A DNA stretch of 64,000 nt from Candidatus Zhuqueibacterota bacterium (GCA_022616415.1 JAKEEU010000332.1:65367-129366); one strand, 5' to 3'. Positions 9,174 to 18,846 are shown, numbered from the stretch's first letter. Program-made: numbers and translations. The notes: generated from the sequence alone by a model not told the origin.

Positions 9174-12100
9174 TTATTTATTCAACACCGCCACGGTTTT
9201 GGTTTTGACATTCCCCTGCGCTTCTATCGTGACGATATAAAGCCCGCTGACGCAAACCTTGCCGTCGTCGTCTCTGCCGTCCCACTCGATGGCATTTGTG
9301 CCGACTTGCAAACTGACATTTTCCCGCAAGGTTCTTTTCAAACGTCCGGCCACGTTGTAAATTTTGACCGTCACGCCTGCGTTGTTGCTTAAATGAAATG
9401 AAATGCCGGCACGGTCACCATGCCCCTGCCCGCCACCGGCGGGAGAAAAAATACGCGGTTGGATATTGACATCACTGATCGCCGTCCTGCCAATTCCGGC
9501 GATATTTTCCCTGCGCACCGCGTAACGGCCAAATTCAGTAATGGCTGTGGTCAGCGAGGTGAGCGTATCATTTTCGACTTTGACGACGCCACCAATGCCA
9601 ATCCATTCTGAATTTTTGCCTTGCCGAAAAATCGCCAGCTTGTTTTGGCGATAACCCAACGTGTCTTTGAAGGCGACCGTTAAAGTGGCCGGCTTGTCAA
9701 GCGTCAGCGCTTCGGGCTGAATGTCATAGGCAAGGATGGACAACGAATCTTTTAAAACGTAATTCTCAACGCGATTTATTTTGATTTCTTTGACTGTTTC
9801 AACTTTTTCGGGAGACAAATACAATGCAATCCGGCCGCGCGAGTCCTGGAACTCCACCTTGCCGCCGAGGCGGGCAGCAATTTTATAGAAAACATCCGTG
9901 GCAAACGTGGAGTCGATATTGCCATCCATATCCGCCGCGCGCACATCGAAGACATGGCGACCAAGCGTTAACCCGAATATCGGAACCTGTTCGCTCGTTA
10001 GAAAAGGGGACCAGGCACCATTGTCAAATCGGAAAGAATATCGAAACATTGGGGGTGAAGTGTTGCGATCAACGCCACGAAAACTCATGATAACGTTATT
10101 TGCTGTTGTAACATCGAGCTTCGAGGTCATGAAGGTCTCTGGCGGCTGTGGCTTGACGCGATGCCGAGTCACGCCGTTGCTTGCCGTGCCGAACCAGAGA
10201 TCACCTTTGCTGTCTTTAAAGGCCTCGAACACACTGAGGTCTTGCAGTCCATCTTCTGCTTTGAAAGTTGTCCATAGACTGTCCACACCGGAGACGCGCA
10301 AGCGCGTCAGTCCCGAGCCAGTAGCGAACCAATACTCATTGGGCCTTTGCTGCACGATCGCGCGAACAGAATTGGAAGCGAGACCATTGGCAGTGGTAAA
10401 ATTGATGAGCGTGGTAGTATCACTGGCGGCGTTGATTTTATAAACTCCGTTACGATTGGTGCCAAACCAGAGATTGCCGTCGCGATCCTGAAAAATCGCT
10501 TGAACAAAACCTTTGACTGCTGCAATTCTCTCAAACTTGATAGTAGCGCTGGCAGTTGGGTTGGTCCAGTTCAGGCCCGCGTTAGTGCCGATCCACAAAC
10601 GGCTTCCGTCATCAACCAACAGCGCTTGGATGCTGGTGTCAGCCAAACTGTCTGCAGTTGTGAAAGTCTTCCAGCTTGGTATAAACTTGGCCGAGTCGAC
10701 GTGGACTCGACTCAAGCCGTTTTCTGTGCCGAACCAAAGATACCGCGATCGATCTTGAGCAATGGTATTGACCGTGTTATCTGCCAAACCACCTTCTTCT
10801 GCCGTAAAGGTATCCCAATTGTTTGAATTCTTCAAATCACTGAATGGTGGTTTGATGACGTTCAATCCTTTATATTGGTCATCTTCTGGCGTCGTTCCAA
10901 CCCAGATTTTGCCGGTATCATCTTGAAAAATTGTATTGATGTGATTTGAAGACAAAGTTTTATCCTGATCTTCTTTCCGATGAGCGGTCCAGTTATTATC
11001 GAGAAGCAGATTGGAAGTTAAATTGATTCGCCGCAGCCCTTCCCCATCGGTGCCGAGCCAAAGATGGCGCGAATCGTCTTCGATGATGGTTGGAATCACT
11101 GCCGAATTGAATGTTAAATCAAAAGGCCGGGCAGGATCGCGGGAGAAATTTATCCAAGAAATATCATATCTTGAGATGCCTTCGTTGCCCGTTCCAATCC
11201 ACATATCACTTTCACTGTCCCGAAAAATGGCGCGGATGGCGTCATCTGACAACCTCGAAGTTTGTTGGGTAAAGTGAAGAGTGGAATCAGCCAAAGCTTG
11301 CGGATCCACCACAAATATCCCATCGTCAGTCGTGCCGAGCCATATTTTCCGGTCACTATCCTCGCCGATTTTTTCGGCATTAATAGCAAAAGGAAATTCC
11401 TCGATGAGGAAAGGCGGGGTTGCCAATACCCGCGCTACACCTTTGCCGGCCCGGCCAAACCAGACATAACCGTAACTATCGGCGAAGATGGACCGCACAT
11501 TACCCAGTGCAGGTTTTAAATCCCATTTGCCATCCAGCGTGTGCTCGTGGGGATTATATCGGCTCGCTCCCGCAGAAGTGCCAATCCAAATGTTGCTATT
11601 GTTATCTTTTTCAAGAGCAAAAATTCGCAATGAGGGCAATTGGTCGGTTGTTGATTTCACAATCGTCCAATTCTTGGGATCGAGCAATGGATCTTGCCCG
11701 AGCCGGGGTTTGGGATTTGCAATGCTCAATCCGCCGCGAAAACAGGCCACCCAAATATTTCCGCTGCTATCTTCGAGAACTGCGGTAATAAGGTTGGTAA
11801 CCAAGCCCCCTTTGGTGTTGTCGCTGTCATAGTTTTTCCAGCTTTGGGGGTCTCTTAAGTCGCTTTCCGGATCAATCTTGCTTAACCCGTTTGCGGTGCC
11901 GATCCATAAATTGCCTTCCCGATCTTTCGCTATTGTTTTAATATCATCATCGATAATCGCCTCGCCTTTCACTCTTGAGTAAATCGTCCATTCACGGCCG
12001 TCAAAGCGGTTCACGCCTTTATCAGTGCCGACCCAGATATTCGTATGATTATCCTCAACGATCGCCGAGATAAAATAGCTCGAGAGGCCGTGCGGTTCCG

Positions 12101-12194
12101 AATAATTCACCCAGTTTTGCGAATAGGCAAGGCCGCAAAAGACGAAAAGGGAGAAAGCGACCCCAAAACTAATTTTACTGGTGTCACTTTTCAT
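9174..12194 (-). CDS. Secreted two-component-regulator-type beta-propeller with sorting domain
   Basis: A 1006-residue secreted protein. A signal peptide covers residues 1-25. Many propeller repeats of the Reg_prop type follow, with the recurring pattern I-x-x-D-x-x-G-x-[IL]-W-[IVF]-G-T about every 45-50 residues up to about 690. These make one or two seven-bladed propellers like the sensor part of hybrid histidine kinases, but no kinase follows. Residues about 700-780 resemble the Y_Y_Y domain. The C-terminus (about 915-1006) is a FlgD-like Ig domain (VKIYNVAGRLKRTL, then EWDGRDDDGKVCVSGLYIVT), the type used for outer-membrane sorting or anchoring. It lies 12 bases after the cohesin-like lipoprotein gene. 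Confidence 0.85.
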   Translation of the reverse strand: MKSDTSKISFGVAFSLFVFCGLAYSQNWVNYSEPHGLSSYFISAIVEDNHTNIWVGTDKGVNRFDGREWTIYSRVKGEAIIDDDIKTIAKDREGNLWIGTANGLSKIDPESDLRDPQSWKNYDSDNTKGGLVTNLITAVLEDSSGNIWVACFRGGLSIANPKPRLGQDPLLDPKNWTIVKSTTDQLPSLRIFALEKDNNSNIWIGTSAGASRYNPHEHTLDGKWDLKPALGNVRSIFADSYGYVWFGRAGKGVARVLATPPFLIEEFPFAINAEKIGEDSDRKIWLGTTDDGIFVVDPQALADSTLHFTQQTSRLSDDAIRAIFRDSESDMWIGTGNEGISRYDISWINFSRDPARPFDLTFNSAVIPTIIEDDSRHLWLGTDGEGLRRINLTSNLLLDNNWTAHRKEDQDKTLSSNHINTIFQDDTGKIWVGTTPEDDQYKGLNVIKPPFSDLKNSNNWDTFTAEEGGLADNTVNTIAQDRSRYLWFGTENGLSRVHVDSAKFIPSWKTFTTADSLADTSIQALLVDDGSRLWIGTNAGLNWTNPTASATIKFERIAAVKGFVQAIFQDRDGNLWFGTNRNGVYKINAASDTTTLINFTTANGLASNSVRAIVQQRPNEYWFATGSGLTRLRVSGVDSLWTTFKAEDGLQDLSVFEAFKDSKGDLWFGTASNGVTRHRVKPQPPETFMTSKLDVTTANNVIMSFRGVDRNTSPPMFRYSFRFDNGAWSPFLTSEQVPIFGLTLGRHVFDVRAADMDGNIDSTFATDVFYKIAARLGGKVEFQDSRGRIALYLSPEKVETVKEIKINRVENYVLKDSLSILAYDIQPEALTLDKPATLTVAFKDTLGYRQNKLAIFRQGKNSEWIGIGGVVKVENDTLTSLTTAITEFGRYAVRRENIAGIGRTAISDVNIQPRIFSPAGGGQGHGDRAGISFHLSNNAGVTVKIYNVAGRLKRTLRENVSLQVGTNAIEWDGRDDDGKVCVSGLYIVTIEAQGNVKTKTVAVLNK

Positions 12195-12206
12195 GTGTCA
12201 CATTGC

Positions 12207-12707
12207 TCAATCTTGATTCAATTTTACATTTCCATGAATGTCTGTAAGTAACTTATTTTGCAATTGTAGTCTGGGCTCGCCCGAAGCCCGTCGCTGAAAG
12301 TATATCGTCACCAGGGTGTCGGCTTTGGTTCGGGGACCTGGGATGGAGCCCTTGTTATCTCGACCTTTTGTCACCACACCATAGGTTAATCGTCCAAGGG
12401 CTTTATCCTTATCAAAGTCAAGGTAGGGGCCAATTTCAGCAGCGACTTCCCGGCCCGTGCTGGTCAGGAAATTTTTCAAGTTTACACGTGGTTGCGCCAC
12501 GGCGGCGGTGTCATACGTTATGGCAAACTGGAATGCTCCCAAGTTGTCAATATTTTCCACCCACAATATGTACTTGTTTTCAATCGGCTCATTTGAAGAT
12601 GATCTTGCAGGCTCGAGACGCATGGACGGCTTCGTTTCACACGACAAACTTGACAAAATACCGAGGCCGAGCCCGAAGGCAACGACAACGAATGATTTCC
12701 GTTTCAT
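12207..12707 (-). CDS. Cohesin-like lipoprotein
   Basis: A 166-residue lipoprotein (signal with LSSLSC, Cys about 23). After a short linker, residues 45-160 have the pattern of a cohesin-type beta-sandwich: YILWVENIDNLGAFQFAIT, then YDTAAV, and late strands LVTIYFQRRASGEPRLQL and DIHGNVKL. Cohesins bind dockerin modules. The adjacent upstream gene encodes a protein with a dockerin-like calcium motif at its C-terminus, which makes a cohesin-dockerin interaction plausible but unproven. The gene is followed after 12 bases by the propeller protein. The fold call rests on motif similarity only. Confidence 0.6.
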   Translation of the reverse strand: MKRKSFVVVAFGLGLGILSSLSCETKPSMRLEPARSSSNEPIENKYILWVENIDNLGAFQFAITYDTAAVAQPRVNLKNFLTSTGREVAAEIGPYLDFDKDKALGRLTYGVVTKGRDNKGSIPGPRTKADTLVTIYFQRRASGEPRLQLQNKLLTDIHGNVKLNQD

Positions 12708-12819
12708 TTGTTCACCTATTGAAAAAGATGGCGGCTTTAAGAATTGGATTTACTGATTAGCCCAAAATCGCTTGCCTCAACTTTTCTGCGATTGCGTGCA
12801 AGTTGAGCCGGCCATTCCA

Positions 12820-15603
12820 TCACTTTCGTGTTATCACCCTATCAGAGGCCGCTTGAAGATCCGCAAGAGTGACGTGGCCCTCGCGTCTTGCACAGTCTGA
12901 CTCAATCGTGCCACCCCCCACCAGCCCTCCGTTATTTCTAACGCGTTTGGCAATTTCTTTTATTTCGTCGTCATCAACCTTGCCATTCCAATTCAAATCT
13001 GCCCAATAAGAAGGCGAGGCGCAAGGAGCAAATTTTCTCGCGTCACGAATTGATTCTATAAGCTTCCCACGGTTTTCGGCCACGGCGACGGCATAAATCA
13101 CTTTCGCACTGTCGCCCGGCGCAATAGTCCCTAAATTGCTCACCAATGTCATCGCCAAATCAGAAGGACCACGACTCAAAATTCCAGTATTTCGCCCAGC
13201 GAAAAGATCCAATCTGGCTTGCTCTCCTCTTCTTGGGTCGCCAGAGTTCGTGGGGGTCACCACACTATCAAATTTGCTGATTTGATAATCGTAACGAACC
13301 TCCGAGATGAGCGCCAAGCCGACGTGAACGCTTTTAGTGCTATCAATCGCATCTTGAAACAGATAAACCAGCTTGAGGCTGTCAATAAACCCACCGCGGT
13401 TTTCCCGCCATTGCCGGCCTGCCACATCGGCGTCCAAAAACAAAGCCAGTTTGATGTCTTTTGCGCTTGTGCTATTAGTATTACGCACATTCCACTCAGC
13501 TAAGACCCACGACTGATTATTGTTTTTGTAAGTGAATTGCTTAATTTCGATATCTTCACCCTTGCATTTCATGATGACTGGAAGCTCCGGGGCGGAAGGC
13601 GCGGCGGTGTGCTCATGTGCAGATCCCTTTGCACGGCCGGTGAGAGAGTTGCGCCAGAGCGCAATTCCAGGAGAATCATCAAAATCCTTATGATTTTCAT
13701 CATAATCACCATCAAATACCTTAGTTGTATCTTCTCCTTTAATCCATATCTGCAAATGCCCCCGGTAAATTTGATTGACTCCGTTAAAATCTAAATAACT
13801 CCACCCATTGTCTCCCCCGGCTTTATCATCAACCTCAAGCCAATCCTTTGGGTCATGCCCATCTTTTGTGTGTTGAGCCATCGACATCAGAGTATCCATT
13901 TTTTCTATGACTGTCTCAGAGACAAGCTCTGGGTGGCCTTTAATGTTTACCTCGTAAGAATAGTTCTTGTTTAACTCCAATCCTCTGTCGTCTAAATGGA
14001 ATTGTAATCGTGCTTTGCGTGTCGCCACAACGCCAAAATCAACCCCGGGGGAGTCGGTTTTGATTCGCGTGACCTCAATTTCCACCTCCGGGTCAGCCGT
14101 GGCATTATTTTTCCAAGTTAAAAGCATCTTTAAATTAGGCCGTCGCGAAACCTTTAACTTCGTAGGTCGCGCGCCGATCGCAGCAATCGTGGCAACAAAA
14201 ACGTCGGAACTGCCAGTGCTTGTCAGCATCTTTCTGCCGAACGTGGCTTCATCACCACTAAACTGTCCGGTAAGAAAGCCCCGGCCTGATTTTTGTAGAG
14301 CGATTCTGACGCCTTGCTTCATGCCCTTCTTTCCTCCCTGGCTTGCCCACAGCAAATAACCTGTTTTATTATCATACCTAGCCAGAAAAATATCCGATCC
14401 CTCAGCACTTAACTTCACACCGCCAAACCAGGCTGAGTCAGAAAACACTCCGGTAACATAGCAGGTGCCCGACGACACGTCAAAGACAATACTCTCAGCA
14501 TGATCATTGGATGGGCCACCAGCTCGTTTCGCCCAACTCTGATTGCCGGATGGATCATATTTGGCAATAAAGACATCATTGGGAAGCAAAACCTCGTTAA
14601 CAAAGCGTACAGTGTCCGAAATCGTTCCGGTAACATAGCAGTTGTCAGTCTCGTCAACAGCAATACTGGCGCCACAATCATGGGAGCGGCCACCCGCTTG
14701 TTTAGCCCAGAGTAATTTTCCGTAGGCATCATATTTGACAACGAAAATATCATCGGTACCGGAGCTTGTGAGCTTTGTCGTATCAAATCTTGCCTGGCCT
14801 GAAAACACACCGGTAACATAGCAATTGCCAATTCTGTCTATGGCAATGCCCTTCCCCGTATCGGCCTCGACTCCCCCCGCCCGCTTGGCCCACAGTAACT
14901 TGCCAGAGGCATCGTATTTGGCAACGAAGATGTCGCTTTTTCCCGCGCTTTTTAGGGTGACTGGACGCGGGGTACCGGCCCCAAACTTCGCAGTGCCATG
15001 GAAAAATCCGGTGATGACATTGTTGCCGACGCCATCAACAGCAATGCTTGTGCCTTCGTCATTCTCCACTCCACCTGCCGCAGTAGCCCAGCGAAGCCGT
15101 CCCAAAGAATCATACTGTGCTATGAAAATATCTTGAGAACCCGCGCTTTTCAGCTTCGCCTTGCCAAACTCAAAATACGCCTCGCCCTTAATGCTTCCCG
15201 TGAGATTGATGGTTCCCGCCCGGTCCGCGGCAACCGCGCAACCGTTATCAGCGTCAAATCCGCCGACTTTTTGAGCCCAACGTACCTTGCCTTCTTTATT
15301 ATAACTGGCGATGAAGATATCAGGGTATTTGAAACCTGTGGCAGGCACAATCAACGTGTCACCGTGAACGGTCTCGGCAAAGTACGCGGTATCGGAAAAT
15401 GTGCCGATTAAATAACTGTTGCCTGAACTGTCAACGGCTATGCCTTTGCCGCGATCATCAAACCCGCCACCAGCACTTTTGGCCCAATCGAAGTCTTCCA
15501 CATGTCTGTCGAGTTTTCTCGAGCCCCGGAAAACCAAGGCTGTGGCGACAATTAACACCGCCATAACGACTATTACAACTAAAACATAGATTGATTTTTT
15601 CAT
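12820..15603 (-). CDS. SBBP-repeat beta-propeller protein with dockerin-like tail
   Basis: A 927-residue protein. The start at 15603 is chosen because AAGGAG lies six bases upstream and MKKSIYVLV begins a membrane or signal segment (about 4-25). Residues 35-490 hold about nine SBBP-type repeats with the pattern WAKxAGGxxxDxGxxIAVDxxGNxYxTGxF, forming a propeller. A beta-sandwich region and a domain of unknown role follow. Near residue 880, DLNWNGKVDDDEIKEIAKRV is a dockerin or EF-hand-like D-x-N-x-N-x-x-V-D-x-x-D loop. A second helix-rich segment (VTLADLQAASDRV) follows at the end, much like the second half of a dockerin. It lies upstream of the cohesin-like gene, 32 bases downstream of a barrel-like gene. 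Confidence 0.75.
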   Translation of the reverse strand: MKKSIYVLVVIVVMAVLIVATALVFRGSRKLDRHVEDFDWAKSAGGGFDDRGKGIAVDSSGNSYLIGTFSDTAYFAETVHGDTLIVPATGFKYPDIFIASYNKEGKVRWAQKVGGFDADNGCAVAADRAGTINLTGSIKGEAYFEFGKAKLKSAGSQDIFIAQYDSLGRLRWATAAGGVENDEGTSIAVDGVGNNVITGFFHGTAKFGAGTPRPVTLKSAGKSDIFVAKYDASGKLLWAKRAGGVEADTGKGIAIDRIGNCYVTGVFSGQARFDTTKLTSSGTDDIFVVKYDAYGKLLWAKQAGGRSHDCGASIAVDETDNCYVTGTISDTVRFVNEVLLPNDVFIAKYDPSGNQSWAKRAGGPSNDHAESIVFDVSSGTCYVTGVFSDSAWFGGVKLSAEGSDIFLARYDNKTGYLLWASQGGKKGMKQGVRIALQKSGRGFLTGQFSGDEATFGRKMLTSTGSSDVFVATIAAIGARPTKLKVSRRPNLKMLLTWKNNATADPEVEIEVTRIKTDSPGVDFGVVATRKARLQFHLDDRGLELNKNYSYEVNIKGHPELVSETVIEKMDTLMSMAQHTKDGHDPKDWLEVDDKAGGDNGWSYLDFNGVNQIYRGHLQIWIKGEDTTKVFDGDYDENHKDFDDSPGIALWRNSLTGRAKGSAHEHTAAPSAPELPVIMKCKGEDIEIKQFTYKNNNQSWVLAEWNVRNTNSTSAKDIKLALFLDADVAGRQWRENRGGFIDSLKLVYLFQDAIDSTKSVHVGLALISEVRYDYQISKFDSVVTPTNSGDPRRGEQARLDLFAGRNTGILSRGPSDLAMTLVSNLGTIAPGDSAKVIYAVAVAENRGKLIESIRDARKFAPCASPSYWADLNWNGKVDDDEIKEIAKRVRNNGGLVGGGTIESDCARREGHVTLADLQAASDRVITRK

Positions 15604-15635
15604 AAGCATCTCCTTGAGAAGCATTCAACCATAGC

Positions 15636-16499
15636 TTAAAATTGGATGGTAATATTAGCGCTAAACTGATTGCCTTTGTTAAAGTTCGGCGCACCGGAGC
15701 CTTTTTGATAGGAAACGTCGAAAGATTTGCCCTCGCCGAGGTAAATAACGGCCTTGGCCTCGATCCGGTAGTAAACTTCCGCGTTGGCGATATCATACCA
15801 TCCATCCGCCGCGCCTTGTACGCCGAGTCCCCAATCCGACTTCAGCATAAAGCGCGGGTTGAAAACCGCACTTCCCTTCAGGCGCGAAAGGCCGCGCTTG
15901 GCTTTTTCCTTGCTTTCGTCGATCGCTCCGCCAGTTGTCGCAGCGCTTGCCGTGCTGTCGCTGACCTTGAATTTATAGCCGGCTTGCAGAAAAAGCCCGA
16001 CCTTCGTTGATCTCAGAAAGCCGGGCAATCGCTGATCATTCTGATACCAAGGCACATACCCCACTTCCAACAAAACATTGACACGATCGAGGCCGCGATT
16101 GGTTTCACCCCCAAAAGAAATCGGCAACACGTGAAAAAGCTTGCCGGTGTCGGGCGTTCGAATGCTGTCAATCTCGGTGACCTTAAAGAACATGAAATTG
16201 CCGGTGACTTTCACAATCACTCCATTGAACGCGTCTTTTTCGCCCGTCTCAAACTTGACGTTGGGAGTGAGCGCCAGCAACCAAGCGCCTTTGGCATTTC
16301 CGGCATTGGCGATAAAAAGGTCTTGCAAGTTCTGGGTATATTCAACCAGGTAGCGAATAGCGGCGGCTTCGGCCTCCGTTCGAACCGTGCCCAAAGCTAA
16401 AGACAGGGAGCGATTTTGCGCCCAAACCATTGGCGTTGAGAGCAGGGCAAAGTTGCCCAACACCAGCGCGGCTGCAAGTAGAGTATTTCGTTTCATCAT
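15636..16499 (-). CDS. Putative outer-membrane beta-barrel protein
   Basis: A 287-residue protein with a signal peptide (about 1-27, TPMVWAQ). It is rich in alternating hydrophobic strands and ends in a strand with C-terminal phenylalanine (QFSANITIQF), the usual signature of outer-membrane barrels recognised by the BAM machinery. I do not recognise a named family. A charged Ala/Lys/Glu-rich loop (about 190-208) may be an extracellular or periplasmic insertion. It sits between the small 84-residue gene and the SBBP-dockerin gene with gaps of only about 30 bases, so it is probably co-transcribed with them. Confidence 0.6.
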   Translation of the reverse strand: MMKRNTLLAAALVLGNFALLSTPMVWAQNRSLSLALGTVRTEAEAAAIRYLVEYTQNLQDLFIANAGNAKGAWLLALTPNVKFETGEKDAFNGVIVKVTGNFMFFKVTEIDSIRTPDTGKLFHVLPISFGGETNRGLDRVNVLLEVGYVPWYQNDQRLPGFLRSTKVGLFLQAGYKFKVSDSTASAATTGGAIDESKEKAKRGLSRLKGSAVFNPRFMLKSDWGLGVQGAADGWYDIANAEVYYRIEAKAVIYLGEGKSFDVSYQKGSGAPNFNKGNQFSANITIQF

Positions 16500-16527
16500 A
16501 ATTCCACGGCTTGTCGAGAACTCAACC

Positions 16528-16782
16528 TTAGAGCAATTTCGGAGCGAGTTCCTTCACCGAAAGCTCCATCCAATTGGAAGGCCATGTTTTATCTTGGTGG
16601 CCGTTGCTGCTCAGCGTCCACCGGATAACGCCCTTGTAAAGCTGCTTGGAGTTGGCGCTGCCAAAGCCATCATCTTCGCTCAACACTTGATTATGAATGG
16701 TGTCGTCGTTGATGGCAACATTTTCGTCATTGAAGTTTTTTAGGTGAAACTTCATCACCCTTTTAAGCTGATCGACCGTCAT
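16528..16782 (-). CDS. Small hypothetical protein
   Basis: An 84-residue protein of unknown function. The start at 16782 is chosen because GGAGGT lies five bases upstream; the frame extends further but without a ribosome site. There is no signal peptide or membrane helix. The sequence begins with a basic helix (MTVDQLKRVMKFHLKNFND) and later has IRWTLSSN and a Trp-rich stretch (TWPSNWMELS). It is the first of a tightly spaced run of genes continuing into the barrel, SBBP and cohesin-like genes, so a role connected with them is possible. Confidence 0.6.
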   Translation of the reverse strand: MTVDQLKRVMKFHLKNFNDENVAINDDTIHNQVLSEDDGFGSANSKQLYKGVIRWTLSSNGHQDKTWPSNWMELSVKELAPKLL

Positions 16783-16992
16783 AATGACCTCCATTAGCAA
16801 AAAGATTTGAGACTTCAATCCGTCTAATTATATAGACAAAAAAATGGAGCCGTTTCTCACAAAATATTTTTAAAAATTTAAGGAGGGGTGAGGATGCGAG
16901 ATGCAGAGTCCGATTGCTCGAAAATCAGCTATAAGCGCGCAACTCAATATGGGGAGGGTGCGGGAAAAAGTCAAGCACTTTTTAAAATAGCA

Positions 16993-17025
16993 GTGGGCGG
17001 TTTCCCTCCATAGGAAACCGCCCAC
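16993..17025 (-). terminator. Strong hairpin, probable terminator
   Basis: A perfect 13-bp stem (GTGGGCGGTTTCC and its complement) with a seven-base loop. It lies 34 bases past the stop of the minus-strand repeat protein gene. On the minus strand it is followed by TGCTATTTTAAAA, a modest T-rich tail. It would separate the 17.1-18.8 kb gene from the following run. Confidence 0.75.
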
Positions 17026-17058
17026 CGAAAGGTACAGGGTGTCAATTGTGAGTAAGTT

Positions 17059-18846
17059 TCACTCTGGCTTCACCAAATACAACGTGATGCCGTAATTCAT
17101 CGGATCGTGCGGCGGGTCGTCGTTCCAATCGTTGAAAGAATGCGAGCCGTCGGTTTCATAGTGCAGCACGTATTCACCGGCCTTTAGTGAAATGACGTCT
17201 TCATACAAACGATTCTTGCGCGCGCCGCCGGCGTGCTCGGTCATGCGATAGGTCATTTCCCAAACCACTTTGCCGGTATTGGCGTCTTCGATCCAGCCGT
17301 AATCGAACATGTCGCCGTGGCGGCCTTCGCCGATGGCATAAATACGAATTTCCGTATCGCGCTTCAATGTAAAATCCTTGCGCTCGCGGTCATGATCGCG
17401 CACTCTCGTCAATTGTGCCAGGATCGATTTGTCACTTTCATCTTTATATGCGCCGACATCGGCTGGATTGAAATTCTCATCTGCTGCCATTATCGTCAAA
17501 CCCCAATGCTCGGCGTCGTAAGGACGCGAGCTGTTCCAATTGAAGTATGAATGCGAATCGTCTGTGCGAAAATAAACGATGTAACTGCCCTTGTCCAAAC
17601 TCACGGTGCTGTCAAAGAGACGATTCTTGCTCGCGCCGCCGGCGTGCTCGGTTTTGTCGTAGTCCATCTCCCAAACTTTGCGATGCGTTTTGGCGTCAAC
17701 GATCCAGCCGTAGTCGAACATGTCGTGATCGCGGCCTTCGCCGAGAGCATAGATGCGCAAATCCATCGGGCGGTTCAACGTGAATCCCTCGGAACGGAAC
17801 TCGTCGTCGCCGAGCTTGGTGAAACTGACGATGACGTTTTTATCGGGCGCGGGTTCATAATCGAATTTTTTCACATAAGACTTCATCGCCGGGTCTTTCA
17901 CACGGATCGTCAGTCCCCAAAACATCGGATCATACGGCGGCGGCGCGTTCCAACGGCGCTCGGAGTGCGAATCATCGGTCACGAAAAACGCCGCGTAGCT
18001 CCCCGCCGGCAGTGAAATGATTTGATCGACCATGCGGTTTTTCGGCGCGCCGCCGGCATGTACGGATTCGGCATACGTCATTTTCCAAACCTTCTCGCGC
18101 GTTTGCGTGTTGATGATCCAGCCGAAATCATAAACTTCCTTGTCTTCGTCACGATAGCGGCGACGGCTGCCCCAATCCCAATTATCATCCCAGCCGGTTT
18201 CGCCGACCGCGTAAATCTGCAATTCCGCCGGTCTTTCCAGCGTGAAGCCCTGACGCTCGTAACGATCATCCCACAACGCGGTCATTGTCACAATCGCATT
18301 TTCCTTATAATCGTTTTGAAAGTGCTCCACGCCCTCTTTGCCGAGATTTCTGCCTTTGCCGCGAACGACGATTTTTAAATCTTTTTGCAGATTGCGATAG
18401 TAGCGATAATCGTTGTTGTTGTCAAAGATTTCGTTCCAAACATTCTGCACGACATCGCCGAAGCTGTTTCGCCGCGAGGAGTGCCAGAAATTGTAATAAG
18501 GAAAAAAGGCGAAGTAAACTTCGTAATTTCCAGCCGGCAGTGAAACCGTTTCATTAATTCCCTGCAAACGGCGGTTGCGGTAGCTCGATTCGGCATCAAA
18601 CATTTCCCAAACCACTTCGCGCGTCTGCGCGTTCAAAATCCACGCGTTGGCCGCCAGCTCGCGCCTGGCCTCGCCGGCGCCGACCGCTTCGATGCGAACC
18701 TGCTGATCCCCTGCGAGCGCGAAACCGGCGCTTCTGACCGTTTCAAGAGGGACGTCGCTGATTTCGGCCAGAATGTCGTTCTGCGCCGGACTTGGACTCG
18801 CAGCAATGAGCAAACTCAACGTGATGATCATTGCAATTCGTTTCAT
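17059..18846 (-). CDS. Secreted protein with four tandem repeats of an unknown domain
   Basis: A 595-residue secreted protein with a signal peptide (MKRIAMIITLSLLIAASPSP...). The start at 18846 is preceded by GAGGAG, and a GTG four codons upstream falls inside that site. The mature part is four copies of a domain of about 120-135 residues. Each has the pattern GWIxxAxTxxxVWEMxY, then EHAGGAxKNR, then an AGxYxxxFxTDDSHS segment, and ends in DPxxWGLT. The first copy is the most divergent (WILNAQTREVVWEMFD; AESSYRNRRL). I do not recognise the domain; its strand-rich, Trp/Asp-rich pattern suggests an extracellular beta-sandwich, possibly carbohydrate- or calcium-binding. It is closed by a strong terminator. 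Confidence 0.7.
   Translation of the reverse strand: MKRIAMIITLSLLIAASPSPAQNDILAEISDVPLETVRSAGFALAGDQQVRIEAVGAGEARRELAANAWILNAQTREVVWEMFDAESSYRNRRLQGINETVSLPAGNYEVYFAFFPYYNFWHSSRRNSFGDVVQNVWNEIFDNNNDYRYYRNLQKDLKIVVRGKGRNLGKEGVEHFQNDYKENAIVTMTALWDDRYERQGFTLERPAELQIYAVGETGWDDNWDWGSRRRYRDEDKEVYDFGWIINTQTREKVWKMTYAESVHAGGAPKNRMVDQIISLPAGSYAAFFVTDDSHSERRWNAPPPYDPMFWGLTIRVKDPAMKSYVKKFDYEPAPDKNVIVSFTKLGDDEFRSEGFTLNRPMDLRIYALGEGRDHDMFDYGWIVDAKTHRKVWEMDYDKTEHAGGASKNRLFDSTVSLDKGSYIVYFRTDDSHSYFNWNSSRPYDAEHWGLTIMAADENFNPADVGAYKDESDKSILAQLTRVRDHDRERKDFTLKRDTEIRIYAIGEGRHGDMFDYGWIEDANTGKVVWEMTYRMTEHAGGARKNRLYEDVISLKAGEYVLHYETDGSHSFNDWNDDPPHDPMNYGITLYLVKPE

Noticed and set aside
9174..12194. Treating the propeller protein as a truncated histidine kinase
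   Set aside because: It ends in a complete FlgD-like sorting domain, so it is a finished surface protein rather than a kinase that lost its C-terminus.
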